Shown here: one piece after another, positions 43,431 through 51,641 of the stretch
Layout of the letters: each line of letters begins with the position of its first letter
Numbering within the stretch: the stretch's first letter is position 1
Assembly: GCF_001420715.1 (NCBI RefSeq)
Contig: NZ_LJJC01000015.1
Span: forward strand, 150,242-214,241
Source: Heyndrickxia shackletonii
GTDB lineage: Bacteria > Bacillota > Bacilli > Bacillales > Bacillaceae_C
Length of the DNA: 64,000 nucleotides
Reading direction: 5' to 3'
Position numbers and translations under genes: made by a program
Notes under the pieces: model-generated
Seen by the model: only the letters and a program-made list of their open reading frames with translations
Told to the model about the DNA's origin: nothing
Database searches by the model: none

Positions 43431-43991
43431 TCAGTAATGATAATTTGACTGTCTTAATCTCCATAATTTTAATAGGAAAGCAGAGTACGTCATCAATACC
43501 GGAATCGTGACTACAAGGAAAATATGAAACAAGCCCTGGAATATCTGCTGAACCTTTTCTATCTCAACCAATCGCCCCATCAGGTTCATGAGAATCGTAA
43601 GAAAGACAAAGATAATGCTTGTAAAACCTAAATTCACTTTCCCTTGTTTATACTTTTCCAATAAAGTTGTCTGGTCGGAATAAATAGGTTTCGTCCCAGG
43701 AGCAGCAGTAAAATAGTGAATAACATTCCCTACTGTCATAACATGATTCCACCCAGCTGCTGCAAACATATCAAAATAATCAATACTTTCTTCTTTTGTC
43801 AGTTTTTGATAATCGATGCAATATTGAAGCTCTTGTTTTTCTCCTCTGCATAATTTATACCCAAAACCGCAAAATGCTGGAGATTCCAGAAACCAACCTT
43901 CCTCTGCCAGTTTACTTAGATGTTGCATTTCCTTTGTTTCGGAAAAGGCTAACCCTCTTCCAATAATGAAACGTTTATCTTTCCATATCAT
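43431..43991 (-). CDS. DUF2812 domain membrane protein
   Basis: About 186 residues. The N-terminal domain (RFIIGRGLAFSETKEMQHLS, LAEEGWFLESPAFCGFGYKL, YFDMFAAAGWNHVMTVGNVI) matches DUF2812; two C-terminal membrane segments follow. Such proteins regularly sit between a PadR regulator and transporter genes in Firmicutes; their role may be sensing or modulating the PadR system. ATG 43991 is preferred to GTG 43997 because of spacing from GGGGG. It overlaps the PadR end by 17 bases. Confidence 0.83.
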   Translation of the reverse strand: MIWKDKRFIIGRGLAFSETKEMQHLSKLAEEGWFLESPAFCGFGYKLCRGEKQELQYCIDYQKLTKEESIDYFDMFAAAGWNHVMTVGNVIHYFTAAPGTKPIYSDQTTLLEKYKQGKVNLGFTSIIFVFLTILMNLMGRLVEIEKVQQIFQGLFHIFLVVTIPVLMTYSAFLLKLWRLRQSNYHY

Positions 43992-44331
43992 GTTCACCAG
44001 CCCCCTTTAAAGATTTAAACGCTTCTATACCATGTTCCACCATTTGCTTTCTCCTTTTAATCTCGCTGCACAAAAGTGCCTTTCCTTTTTCCGTTGCTGT
44101 ATATGTTTTTCGACGGTCATCGTCCGTTTCATCCTGGACAATGAAACCGGCGTTTTGAAGTTTCTTCAGTAAGGTATATAGAGTTGCCGGCCCAATCGTA
44201 AAATCACCATTTGTAAGTTCTTCTATATATTTCATAATGGCATATCCATGCTTTGCCTCCAGCACTGATAGCATAATGTAATAAGCCGGATCGGTTAACT
44301 GGTTCATTTCCATCGAATTTGTTCTGGACAA
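43975..44331 (-). CDS. PadR-family transcriptional regulator
   Basis: About 118 residues: DPAYYIMLSVLEAKHGYAIM, KYIEELTNGDFTIGPATLYT, LLKKLQNAGFIVQDETDDDR and RKTYTATEKGKALL are the PadR winged helix. The TTG start at 44331 is chosen because GGAAGG stands 8 bases upstream. It is first in the ABC operon and most likely represses it; paired palindromes lie 29-60 bases upstream. Confidence 0.9.
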   Translation of the reverse strand: MSRTNSMEMNQLTDPAYYIMLSVLEAKHGYAIMKYIEELTNGDFTIGPATLYTLLKKLQNAGFIVQDETDDDRRKTYTATEKGKALLCSEIKRRKQMVEHGIEAFKSLKGAGEHDMER

Positions 44332-44359
44332 AAAAAACACCTTCCGTACTTTTTAGTTT

Positions 44360-44392
44360 ATATCCATAATGGATATATCATTAATTGATATA
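44360..44392. promoter_or_regulatory. Overlapping palindromes upstream of padR (ABC operon)
   Basis: ATATCCAT-A-ATGGATAT (44360-44376) and TATATCA-TTAAT-TGATATA (44374-44392) are perfect dyads sharing three bases, consistent with a PadR operator over the promoter. Confidence 0.6.
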
Positions 44393-44499
44393 ATAAAATT
44401 TACCATTTTATTTGTCAATCCTTTTCATCAAAATTGGTTTAAACAAAAAAAGAATCGTATCTATTTATAACGGTTTACTTTAGAGGTGAGAGATATTTA

Positions 44500-44692
44500 A
44501 AATAAGCGGAAATTTTCCGGTTAGACTGCAGAATAGAACTCGGTTCGGGATAAATAAGCGGAGGTTTTCCGATTAAGCAAAGCAAAATCACCCATTTTCA
44601 CATTTTTCGAGTCAATAATCGGAATCCTTCCGTCTATTTAAGGTATTTTCAGTGTTATTTCCTCAATAAGAGAAATTTCTCCGCTTATTTAT
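44500..44692. repeat. 52-bp spaced repeats, two direct and two inverted (array 4)
   Basis: AAATAAGCGGA starts at 44500 and 44552 (52 apart). Reverse-complement copies end at about 44640 and 44691 (51 apart). Each unit contains a quasi-dyad such as CGGAAATTTTCCG. The two-facing-two layout equals that of array 3. It lies just left of the 44773 element, in a gap without genes. Confidence 0.8.
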
Positions 44693-44817
44693 CAAACTCG
44701 CTTTAGCGTCTAATGAACTTGTACAACTTACGGTTGCTTTAGTAAAAAAAATAAAAAAAAAGGCTTAGAGATTAACGGGTTCTGTTTTCGAGTACAAAAT
44801 CCTAAAAAGTATATGAA

Positions 44818-44857
44818 AAAGGGTATCAAATCGCAACGATTTGGATACCCTTTTTTT
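44818..44857 (+). terminator. Inward-facing terminator at the element left end
   Basis: GGGTATCAAATCG pairs with CGATTTGGATACCC (one bulge), followed by TTTTTTT. It would shield the element from outside transcription. Confidence 0.7.
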
Positions 44858-44889
44858 ATTGATATAAATGGATTTTTTAATAATTGGGG

Positions 44890-44913
44890 TGCGATTTGGT
44901 ATACCAAATCGCA
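44890..44913. promoter_or_regulatory. Perfect 24-bp palindrome at the element left end
   Basis: TGCGATTTGGTA is followed directly by its exact reverse complement. The same CGATTTGG core recurs in the adjoining hairpin at 44818-44857. It is a candidate binding site for an element-encoded regulator. Confidence 0.65.
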
Positions 44914-44927
44914 CATAAAAAATGGAT

Positions 44928-44947
44928 GTTACAGAAAGTTCTGTAAC
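44928..44947. promoter_or_regulatory. 20-bp palindrome before the element genes
   Basis: GTTACAGAA-AG-TTCTGTAAC is a perfect 9+9 dyad, 74 bases before the first element gene. Confidence 0.55.
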
Positions 44948-45020
44948 GCTGCTAATACATTATCTTTTTTCCACTCGAATTGACCGTTGTGTTAATTTAC
45001 TTTTAAAGGAAGTGAAATCA

Positions 45021-45251
45021 GTGAAATTTATAGAACCTAAATACTCTAAAGTAGAACCCATTGAATATAGGCTATCTGAAAAAACCCGTAAACTCGTTAA
45101 TTACTATGCAATTTATACCGGCCTGACAGATAGCCAAGTGTTAGAAGAATTCCTTCAAAATTTATTGGAGGATGAAGGATTTATTGAACACATTAATTCT
45201 TTAAGAAACAATATCCGAATTAAGAAGGAGTTTGGTTTAGCTAATGAGTAA
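45021..45251 (+). CDS. Small accessory protein of the element
   Basis: A 76-residue protein from GTG 45021 (AAGGAAG 8 bases upstream); the longer frame has no site. RLSEKTRKLVNYYAIYTGLT, DSQVLEEFLQNLLEDEGF is a two-helix pattern like ribbon-helix-helix (CopG/Arc) proteins, so it may bind the left-end palindromes. It overlaps the transposase-like gene by 8 bases (ATGAGTAA), a coupled arrangement. Confidence 0.7.
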   Translation: MKFIEPKYSKVEPIEYRLSEKTRKLVNYYAIYTGLTDSQVLEEFLQNLLEDEGFIEHINSLRNNIRIKKEFGLANE

Positions 45252-47181
45252 GATGAAGAGATTGGCCACTGCAAATGATGCACTATTGCAGATTGATAGC
45301 CCTTTTTCGGAAGATGAATTATACGACAGAAACAGTTTATATGATGAACTGTCACCGAAACAATTCAGAGCACGCTTTAGTAAAGGAATTTTTCAACCTG
45401 TTAAACTCGAGTTAAATGGGAAGACATACACAATACAAGTGAATCACTGTGCGAATCCATTTTGCAAACATTATGGCTTGGAACAAATGAATTACAAAGG
45501 AAAAGCTAAGAGGTATAAATTGTCGGGTAACGATGCTGATAAGGTTATCATTTGCGGAAATGATAATCGAGATCCAGGTGGAATTCCGTCACTGAATTGT
45601 ACAACACGTACTATGTCAAATTGGTCAGTGGCTACTGAAATTGAACGATTAAACAGAATTAACAATGTTGTACCAATTGAACCTGACTATGTTTTTCATA
45701 AAGAAACTTGCCCTTTAAAGACAACGCCTTTTTCAAATCCAAAAGACTTTTACAAAAGGGGAACCAGTACCTCGAATTCACAACGATATCAGTGTAAAAC
45801 TTGTAAAAAATTAACTAATGTATTACCAGATAAGAAACGTAATACAGGGTATCACCAGCAAAGAAATGATGTATTAGTTAAATTTGCAGATCACTTGGTT
45901 AATCACGTTGCTGTATCAAGAACTTGCCATTTATTAAAGATGGGTCGAGGTACTTATTATTCTAAACTTGAGTGGTTATATCGATGTTGCCTAGAATTCT
46001 TAGAGACCAGAGAAAAGAGAGCTTTTGAGAAGAAGGCGTTCGATGAAATATGGGTAAATACAGATAAGATGATGTATGTATTAAACAATGTTAGAAAAAA
46101 GGGCGAATCCATTAAATCCAAGCCTTCTTCAGCGGAAAAACAATTGCCAACCCAAGTCGTGATTAGTAGTGAACATCATTCACGGTATGTTTTTAGAGCC
46201 GATGTTGGTTTTGATTGGGAAATCACAAAACAACAAATTTTAGACGATACCTTATTTTACAAAGACGATCATTTAAATGACTTTTTAAGTAAAAATGCTC
46301 GTTTTAATCAATATGGGATACATCCAATAAAGCCTACTCAAAATGATACTCAAACAACGCAAGAGTATTTCCGGCAGCTAGAGGAATACAATAAGAGGTT
46401 TGTATATGTTGATGGATTACACGTTAATCAGACTTATACAACAATGGGACACCTCTGGCTAATTAAACAAATAATTAATTCTCCGAAGTGGCGTTTTATT
46501 ACGGATGACGATAATTCATTGATTACTTCTATAAATCGTATCTTTACGGAAGAAATAAAGAAAAAATATGCTTATTTATTTATTTGCAGAGTAAATAAGA
46601 CTCTTTCACGAACTGACGCGTTTACTGAATATATTCAATCAATTAGAGACTTAAGGGAATGGGGAAAATTAAAAGGTATTGAAGAAAAAGATGTACAGCT
46701 TTTAGCATATTACTTCTTAGAGGAACAACTTAAGACACACAAATTCCATAAGGAGAATTTCACTTCAAATGGTGATACCTACAACTGTTACATCAAAAAT
46801 CCGATTGAACATCCACTTGGTATGAAAGATAGAGGGAAAAGAATAATCGATTGCTTAACTGATATGACACATTTACCAACTCGAATCCTTGCACAGTTTG
46901 TTGATAAAGTTAACGACAACTCCGTTAATGCCTTTTTGCAGGAAATAAGAAGGTGCCTGTCTGTATTAGAAAGACCATTAGTGACTTCTCGTGGTGACGG
47001 GAAATCCTATATTTACAGTAACTTCAATCCAAAGTATGCACAAATGAGCATTACGATTCTCCGTACCTTTTATAACTTTTGTCAACCCGTTAAAATCGGA
47101 AATTTGGAAAAGACTCCGGCACAACATTTAGGAATCGCAAACAAGGTATATAAGTGGGAAGACATTATATACAAACGATAA
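45244..47181 (+). CDS. Large zinc-ribbon transposase-like protein
   Basis: A 645-residue protein. Region 1 has CANPFCKHYG (about residue 60) and a further Cys pair. Region 2 (about 160-200) holds a zinc ribbon CPLKTT...QRYQCKTCKKLTN like that at the start of IS1 transposases, then an HTH-like VAVSRTCHLLKMGRGTYYSK. The C-terminal half has candidate DDE acids in DEIWVNTDKMMYV, FRADVGFDWE and WRFITDDDNSLITS. The triad cannot be assigned by eye. It is the only gene in the element able to explain its mobility. It appears intact. Annotated relatives, as I recall, carry only vague names such as insertion element protein. Confidence 0.75.
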   Translation: MSKMKRLATANDALLQIDSPFSEDELYDRNSLYDELSPKQFRARFSKGIFQPVKLELNGKTYTIQVNHCANPFCKHYGLEQMNYKGKAKRYKLSGNDADKVIICGNDNRDPGGIPSLNCTTRTMSNWSVATEIERLNRINNVVPIEPDYVFHKETCPLKTTPFSNPKDFYKRGTSTSNSQRYQCKTCKKLTNVLPDKKRNTGYHQQRNDVLVKFADHLVNHVAVSRTCHLLKMGRGTYYSKLEWLYRCCLEFLETREKRAFEKKAFDEIWVNTDKMMYVLNNVRKKGESIKSKPSSAEKQLPTQVVISSEHHSRYVFRADVGFDWEITKQQILDDTLFYKDDHLNDFLSKNARFNQYGIHPIKPTQNDTQTTQEYFRQLEEYNKRFVYVDGLHVNQTYTTMGHLWLIKQIINSPKWRFITDDDNSLITSINRIFTEEIKKKYAYLFICRVNKTLSRTDAFTEYIQSIRDLREWGKLKGIEEKDVQLLAYYFLEEQLKTHKFHKENFTSNGDTYNCYIKNPIEHPLGMKDRGKRIIDCLTDMTHLPTRILAQFVDKVNDNSVNAFLQEIRRCLSVLERPLVTSRGDGKSYIYSNFNPKYAQMSITILRTFYNFCQPVKIGNLEKTPAQHLGIANKVYKWEDIIYKR

Positions 47182-47343
47182 AAGGGACACAAAAGAATAT
47201 CTAGGTGGATAGAAAAAAAACACTGGCAAACAACTGAACTGAATCTGGATTAACAAACAAGACCGACTCAAATTTTAGTTCGAGCCGGTTTTCTAATTTA
47301 TGTCATCTTCAACTAAAGCAACCCGTTCGTTCAACAACGACTT

Positions 47344-48075
47344 TTACGATTTAAATATGACACTCCTTCTATGATAAACATTTATAATTCCCCATATTAA
47401 AAATAAAGGAATAGAAAAAACAATACCCAATAGGGATAAAACTGCTAAATTATCAATACTCCTATAAGTAATAAAGATAAACCATTTATCATCCCCATTA
47501 CCTTCTCGATTTAAGTCAATGAACCGGGTTTTTGGTGCCCATATTTTTCTTTCGTATTTAAACTCTGGTTTTGCTGTACCGGGATAATTAAATCTGTCTG
47601 CTATATTCTCTATATTGTAAATTTCAACTTTCGAAACCTGGTCTGTTCCTTGAATCAAAGACTTAATTTTATCTTGCTTTTCCTTTGAAATGGTACTGTT
47701 AACGTCGCTTAAAATCATAGAAATATCATTGTTTATTTTATGTCGTTCATTCTGATTGATTTTTTCAATAGACATAATGGTACCAAATATAAGGAGGCTC
47801 AAAACAAGAAAAAATAATGCACAATAGAGTAATCTTCTTGCAAATAGTTTTTGTGCAACAAATAATTGACCAATAACTGTTTGAATTTCTTTTTCTCCAC
47901 CGAAACGTTCAATCGCAATCTTCACTGCGTCTGTTTCTGTTTTGCCTTCTAATTTTAATTCGTGTACAGCCTCTAATAAATGGTTCTTCATTTCTATTTT
48001 TAATTCGTTTATATCTTCTTTATTTCCGTCAAAATTTTGATAAACTGAATCTATAAATACATCAATTTGTCTCAA
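47344..48075 (-). CDS. HAAS/permease-prefix domain membrane protein (passenger)
   Basis: A 243-residue protein. The N-terminal cytosolic HAAS-type domain (residues 1-75: IDVFIDSVYQNFDGNKEDIN, ELKIEMKNHLLEAVHELKLE, GGEKEIQTVIGQLF) is followed by one membrane segment (about 83-102), an external region and a second segment near the C terminus. HAAS domains usually sit in PadR-linked membrane proteins. TTG start with GGAGG 8 bases upstream. It overlaps the padR gene by 14 bases. It lies inside the transposable element, so it is cargo. Confidence 0.8.
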   Translation of the reverse strand: MRQIDVFIDSVYQNFDGNKEDINELKIEMKNHLLEAVHELKLEGKTETDAVKIAIERFGGEKEIQTVIGQLFVAQKLFARRLLYCALFFLVLSLLIFGTIMSIEKINQNERHKINNDISMILSDVNSTISKEKQDKIKSLIQGTDQVSKVEIYNIENIADRFNYPGTAKPEFKYERKIWAPKTRFIDLNREGNGDDKWFIFITYRSIDNLAVLSLLGIVFSIPLFLIWGIINVYHRRSVIFKS

Positions 48076-48412
48076 TTTCGGTTCCTCCTTCCAAAAAAGA
48101 ATCCATTATTTTTTTTACAAAACGCCATTCTGAACGTTTTTCTTCAAAACACGTTTCTCCAAGTGAGGTAAGTTTATAATATTTTCTTCTCCCCCCTGGT
48201 CCTTGTTCAGCACCCCAATATGATTCAATCCATTCGTTTTTTTCCAATCTTTTCAAAGAAAGATAGAGTGTGCCTTCCTTTATTTCGAATTGTTCTTCAC
48301 TTTTATCCCTAACAAATTTAGCTAGCTCATAACCGTACATATCTTTTTTATGTAAAAGGGATAAAATCAAAGTATCTATATGCCCTTTTAAAACCTCTTT
48401 ATTAACTTCCAA
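48062..48412 (-). CDS. PadR-family regulator (passenger)
   Basis: A 116-residue PadR: LKGHIDTLILSLLHKKDMYG, YELAKFVRDKSEEQFEIKEG, TLYLSLKRLEKNEWIESYWG, GGRRKYYKLTSLGE. The motif set is complete. It heads an operon with the HAAS protein inside the mobile element and has its own palindrome ATAATAC-AAG-GTATTAT upstream. The pair probably forms a self-regulated envelope-stress or signalling unit; that is inference. Confidence 0.9.
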   Translation of the reverse strand: MEVNKEVLKGHIDTLILSLLHKKDMYGYELAKFVRDKSEEQFEIKEGTLYLSLKRLEKNEWIESYWGAEQGPGGRRKYYKLTSLGETCFEEKRSEWRFVKKIMDSFLEGGTEIETN

Positions 48413-48455
48413 AATTTACACCTCCATATAAATAAAATATATTACAATGTACTCT

Positions 48456-48472
48456 ATAATACAAGGTATTAT
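48456..48472. promoter_or_regulatory. Palindrome upstream of the passenger padR gene
   Basis: ATAATAC-AAG-GTATTAT is a perfect 7+7 dyad 44 bases before the ATG, in the promoter region. Confidence 0.55.
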
Positions 48473-48593
48473 TTATATAAATTTATTATTCCTTGTTTAA
48501 TTAACCTCCGTTAAGTGTAAATCTTCACCAACTTCTTGTTTCAAGTTCAATACAAATCTCCATAAAACATTCTAAAAATTCAAACCCCCATAT

Positions 48594-48630
48594 AAAGAAG
48601 CACAGTGAACAAATCACTGTGCTTCTTCTA
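48594..48630. terminator. Strong hairpin near the element right end
   Basis: AAGAAGCACAGTGA pairs exactly with TCACTGTGCTTCTT around ACAAA, followed by TCTAA. It insulates the right end, as the hairpin at 44818 does the left. No gene lies between 48473 and 48862. Confidence 0.75.
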
Positions 48631-48862
48631 ATATTATTTTACTGCGATTTTCAATGTTATTTAACGTGTGAAATAAGGTGCGAATTATGTTTTTGTACTT
48701 CAAAACAGAACCCGTTACTTAGAGATAAGTCTTTTTTAGACTGTGCAATAACAATGAATTGGAGTGTGAAATTTATTTGATTCGATTTACCGTTTTCCAC
48801 CTCACAAGTAAACTGTGTTTATCTAATTACTCGTTACTTTTTTATCCTTTATGTTTGAAACA

Positions 48863-49380
48863 TCAAGCACAATAAAGCAATAAAAAAAACCCCAAGGACA
48901 TTTTATTCCTTGAGGTAAGAAAACTAATTATTCTTCCGCCACTTTTAAAACTTCTTCCTTTTTTTCTAGTCATTACATTTGCCAATGCATCCGGAAGTGC
49001 AATTAATGCCGGAATAAAGATAGGAAGCAGTACAAAGCAAAGGACTATCAGACCAGTAATGACAGCTATAGACAATTCAGATAAAGGTACTATTCCAGCA
49101 GGCATCAGGGTCGCAAAGGTACCGCCCAGTATGATGACTGCTGATATAATGACTCCACCTGTGTGCTTAGATGCTAACACAATTGCCTCTTTAGGTGAGA
49201 GATGCGGATATTCCTTAAAGCGCATCATTAAGAATATGCTGTAGTCTACTCGTGTATCCATTGAGGTGTTATCTGGTTTAATGAAGTGGATAATTGATTA
49301 ATCGTTTGCTTCAATGCTTGATAATTAGGATCACTACCAGAATTGGTGTAACTGTTACCTAAAGCGTTATTATCATCGAT
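48863..49380 (-). pseudogene. MMPL/RND exporter remnant
   Basis: The frame from 49261 reads DTRVDYSIFLMMRFKEYPHL, then membrane helices ISAVIILGGTFATLMPAGIV, the C-terminal MMPL permease repeat. Upstream another frame reads NYQALKQTINQLSTSLNQIT, typical of the extracellular part of the same family, so an internal deletion plus frameshift has joined two pieces. The first two thirds are missing. It begins 137 bases beyond the transposon target duplication. Confidence 0.75.
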
Positions 49381-49428
49381 AAATTCCTAAATTGTCAATT
49401 TAGAAACAAGATGGTTGTCCCTTTGTTT

Positions 49429-49971
49429 TTACTGATTTGTAATTTTTCCAAAGAACAGAGCATCGTAATATTTATCTTCTATAAAATAGTTATCTTTTAA
49501 TCTACCTTCTAACTCATATCCGTTCTTTTCAAGAATACGAGCTGAACCAATATTTGCATCCACTACATATGCATATAGCTTGTGAAGATGAAGTGATTGA
49601 AATGCAAAATCAGTCATCAATGCAACAATTTCTGTCCCATACCCCTTCCCCCAATGATCTCTGTGAAGCATATAACCGATTTCGGCTTTGTTTGCTTCTT
49701 TGTCAAAATTGAAGATCATGGCTGTTCCGATAATTTCATTAGTGGATTTTAGAACAATAGATGCATACAGATGGGTACCTTCCGCTTCACGATTTAACAT
49801 TAATTCAATGTACTCGCGAGTTTCATCCAATGAATTCATTAAATTCCAACCGATAAATATAGACACTTCAGGATCTGATGCATAGCTATGTATCTCTTGT
49901 GCATCCTCTGTGCTTAAAGCTTTGAAATAAATCTTTTCCCCTTCTAATGAATGAAATAATTTAGTATTCAT
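49429..49971 (-). CDS. GNAT acetyltransferase, RimJ/RimL type
   Basis: A 180-residue enzyme: IYFKALSTEDAQEIHSYASD, MIFNFDKEANKAEIGYMLHR, DHWGKGYGTEIVALMTDFAF, NIGSARILEKNGYELEGRLK, all hallmarks of RimJ/RimL-type N-acetyltransferases. AAGGAGG precedes the ATG by 6 bases. The target may be a protein N terminus, an antibiotic or a metabolite. Monocistronic. Confidence 0.9.
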   Translation of the reverse strand: MNTKLFHSLEGEKIYFKALSTEDAQEIHSYASDPEVSIFIGWNLMNSLDETREYIELMLNREAEGTHLYASIVLKSTNEIIGTAMIFNFDKEANKAEIGYMLHRDHWGKGYGTEIVALMTDFAFQSLHLHKLYAYVVDANIGSARILEKNGYELEGRLKDNYFIEDKYYDALFFGKITNQ

Positions 49972-50036
49972 CTTTATCCTCCTTGAAAAAGATTTGTTTG
50001 CAACCTATTACTAAATTCATTTTACTCCAAACAGAT

Positions 50037-50091
50037 AAACAAAGGGACGTTCCTTGTGTTTTTTGAAAACACAAGGAACGTCCCTTTGTTT
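50037..50091. terminator. Very long perfect hairpin (26-bp stem)
   Basis: Arms 50037-50062 and 50066-50091 are exact reverse complements (AAACAAAGGGACGTTCCTTG...) with a 3-base loop. The hairpin separates the GNAT promoter region from the end of the hydantoinase gene, whose stop it touches. The stem is longer than termination needs and may be a small mobile hairpin repeat. Confidence 0.75.
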
Positions 50092-51641
50092 TATTTCATT
50101 TTCCCTACTACTTTCACTCTTAATCTTGTTGCATTTTCCGGATGATAGGCAAGCGGAGTTTCTTCCACTTCCACTAATTCAATCGTTTCAGAAACCGCTC
50201 CAGCTAATACGGATTGTTTCACCGCTTTGTCTTGAGCGTCTTTTAATGAATCCTCGCGTGGTTCTTTAGAATAGATATAAATCTGTTCATATTGCCCGCT
50301 GATTTGAGCAATGGATGCACCAATTGCATTTGCTACATCCCCATTTTCAGGTTTAATAATTTGGGATACTCCGCGTATAGTATCCGGAATGATGATACTT
50401 CCGCCACCTACTAGAACGAGCTGAATGTCTTCTGATGAAGTTTTCATTTTATCAATGGCTTGCTCCACTAAAGAAGAAATTACTGATAGTACATCTTTGG
50501 CGAACTGTTCTTCTATATGTGATACTAAACTCTTATCCCCTACATCAGCCATGCCTAAACGAACAGCAATATCTGTTGTAGTAAGGGTTTTCCCACCAAA
50601 GACAAGCGCTTCCTGCCCAATCATGTATCCAACGCTATCTGGGCCAACCGTGATCCTGCCATTATCTGCTCGAACAATGCTTCCGCCGCCTAGACCAACA
50701 GAAATAATATCCGGCATTCTAAAATTTGTGCGAATATCGCCGACTTCAACTGCTACAGATGACTCTCTTGGAAAACCGTCTTGTAAGACTCCAATATCGG
50801 AGGTCGTACCACCAACATCAAGAACCATGGTATTTTTGATTGATGCTAAATAGGAAGCACCACGTATACTATTAGTTGGACCGCATGCAATCGTTAAAAT
50901 AGGAAATTGTTTAGCATATTCGATGGACATCAAGGTGCCATCGTTCTGGCATAAATATACTTCCGCATCAAAAATTCCTTCTTCTTCTAACGCCTGCACA
51001 AACCCATTTGTTGTCGTTTCAATTACCTTGCATAAGGCCGCATTTAATATAGTCGCATTTTCACGTTCAATTAAACCAACAGAACCAATTAATGAAGAAC
51101 AAGATACCGGAAATTCTTCTCCATATACTTCATGTATCATATCTCGAACCATGAGTTCTTGATCATTTTTGATGGAGGAAAACACTCCGACGATAGCTAT
51201 CGATTCCACTTTATCTTGCCATTCACCTAGAATTGTTTTAATTTCCTGTTCGTCAAGTTCACTCAATATTTGCCCATCGTACTCATACCCGCCATGTACC
51301 AGAGCATAATTCCCTGATAACTTTTCAATCATATCTTTCGGCCAAGCTGTATATGGAAGAACAGAAGCAGTAGCAGGATATCCTAGACGGATCACACCAA
51401 CTTGAGCTAGTTTTTTACGTTCTACTATAGCGTTTGTACACTGAGTTGTCCCTAACATCGCATGAGTGATTTTCGTCTTATCGATATCTGCTTCTTTTAA
51501 TAAGTTTCGTAAAGCTGTTTCAATGCCCGTTTTAATATCTAAACTTGTTGGTGATTTAACATTATGAATCAGATTGTGATTTTCATCTAAAATAATCGCA
51601 TCTGTATTCGTTCCACCAACGTCAATTCCAATCTTATACAT
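50091..51641 (-). CDS. Hydantoinase/oxoprolinase family protein, HyuA type
   Basis: About 516 residues. The N-terminal MYKIGIDVGGTNTDAIILDE and PTSLDIKTGIETALRNLL belong to the hydantoinase A N-terminal domain; MVLDVGGTTSDIGVLQDG and SVGLGGGSIVRADNGRITVG to the ASKHA-type HyuA domain. It would hydrolyse a cyclic imide with ATP. ATG 51641 is preferred to TTG 51647 on spacing from AAGGTGG, and it overlaps the DUF917 gene by 8 bases. Last gene of the permease-DUF917-HyuA operon. Confidence 0.9.
   Translation of the reverse strand: MYKIGIDVGGTNTDAIILDENHNLIHNVKSPTSLDIKTGIETALRNLLKEADIDKTKITHAMLGTTQCTNAIVERKKLAQVGVIRLGYPATASVLPYTAWPKDMIEKLSGNYALVHGGYEYDGQILSELDEQEIKTILGEWQDKVESIAIVGVFSSIKNDQELMVRDMIHEVYGEEFPVSCSSLIGSVGLIERENATILNAALCKVIETTTNGFVQALEEEGIFDAEVYLCQNDGTLMSIEYAKQFPILTIACGPTNSIRGASYLASIKNTMVLDVGGTTSDIGVLQDGFPRESSVAVEVGDIRTNFRMPDIISVGLGGGSIVRADNGRITVGPDSVGYMIGQEALVFGGKTLTTTDIAVRLGMADVGDKSLVSHIEEQFAKDVLSVISSLVEQAIDKMKTSSEDIQLVLVGGGSIIIPDTIRGVSQIIKPENGDVANAIGASIAQISGQYEQIYIYSKEPREDSLKDAQDKAVKQSVLAGAVSETIELVEVEETPLAYHPENATRLRVKVVGKMK

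Larger units (their letters stand above)
44773..48717. mobile_element. 3945-bp transposon-like element with TIRs and 9-bp target duplication
   Basis: The ends are inverted repeats: left 44773-44799 and right 48717-48691 begin TAACGGGTTCTGTTTT and continue to AGTACAAAA, 25 of 27 bases identical. The flanks carry perfect direct repeats CTTAGAGAT (44764-44772 and 48718-48726), the footprint of transposition. Cargo: a small accessory gene and a 645-residue transposase-like gene on the plus strand, and a PadR-HAAS pair on the minus strand. The 9-bp duplication and IS1-like zinc ribbon suggest a distant IS1-type mechanism, but the enzyme is more than twice the usual size. Confidence 0.88.

Noticed and set aside
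44728-44916. Minus-strand frame at the left end of the transposon.
   Set aside because: It spans the target duplication, the TIR and a terminator hairpin, so it cannot be a stable gene.
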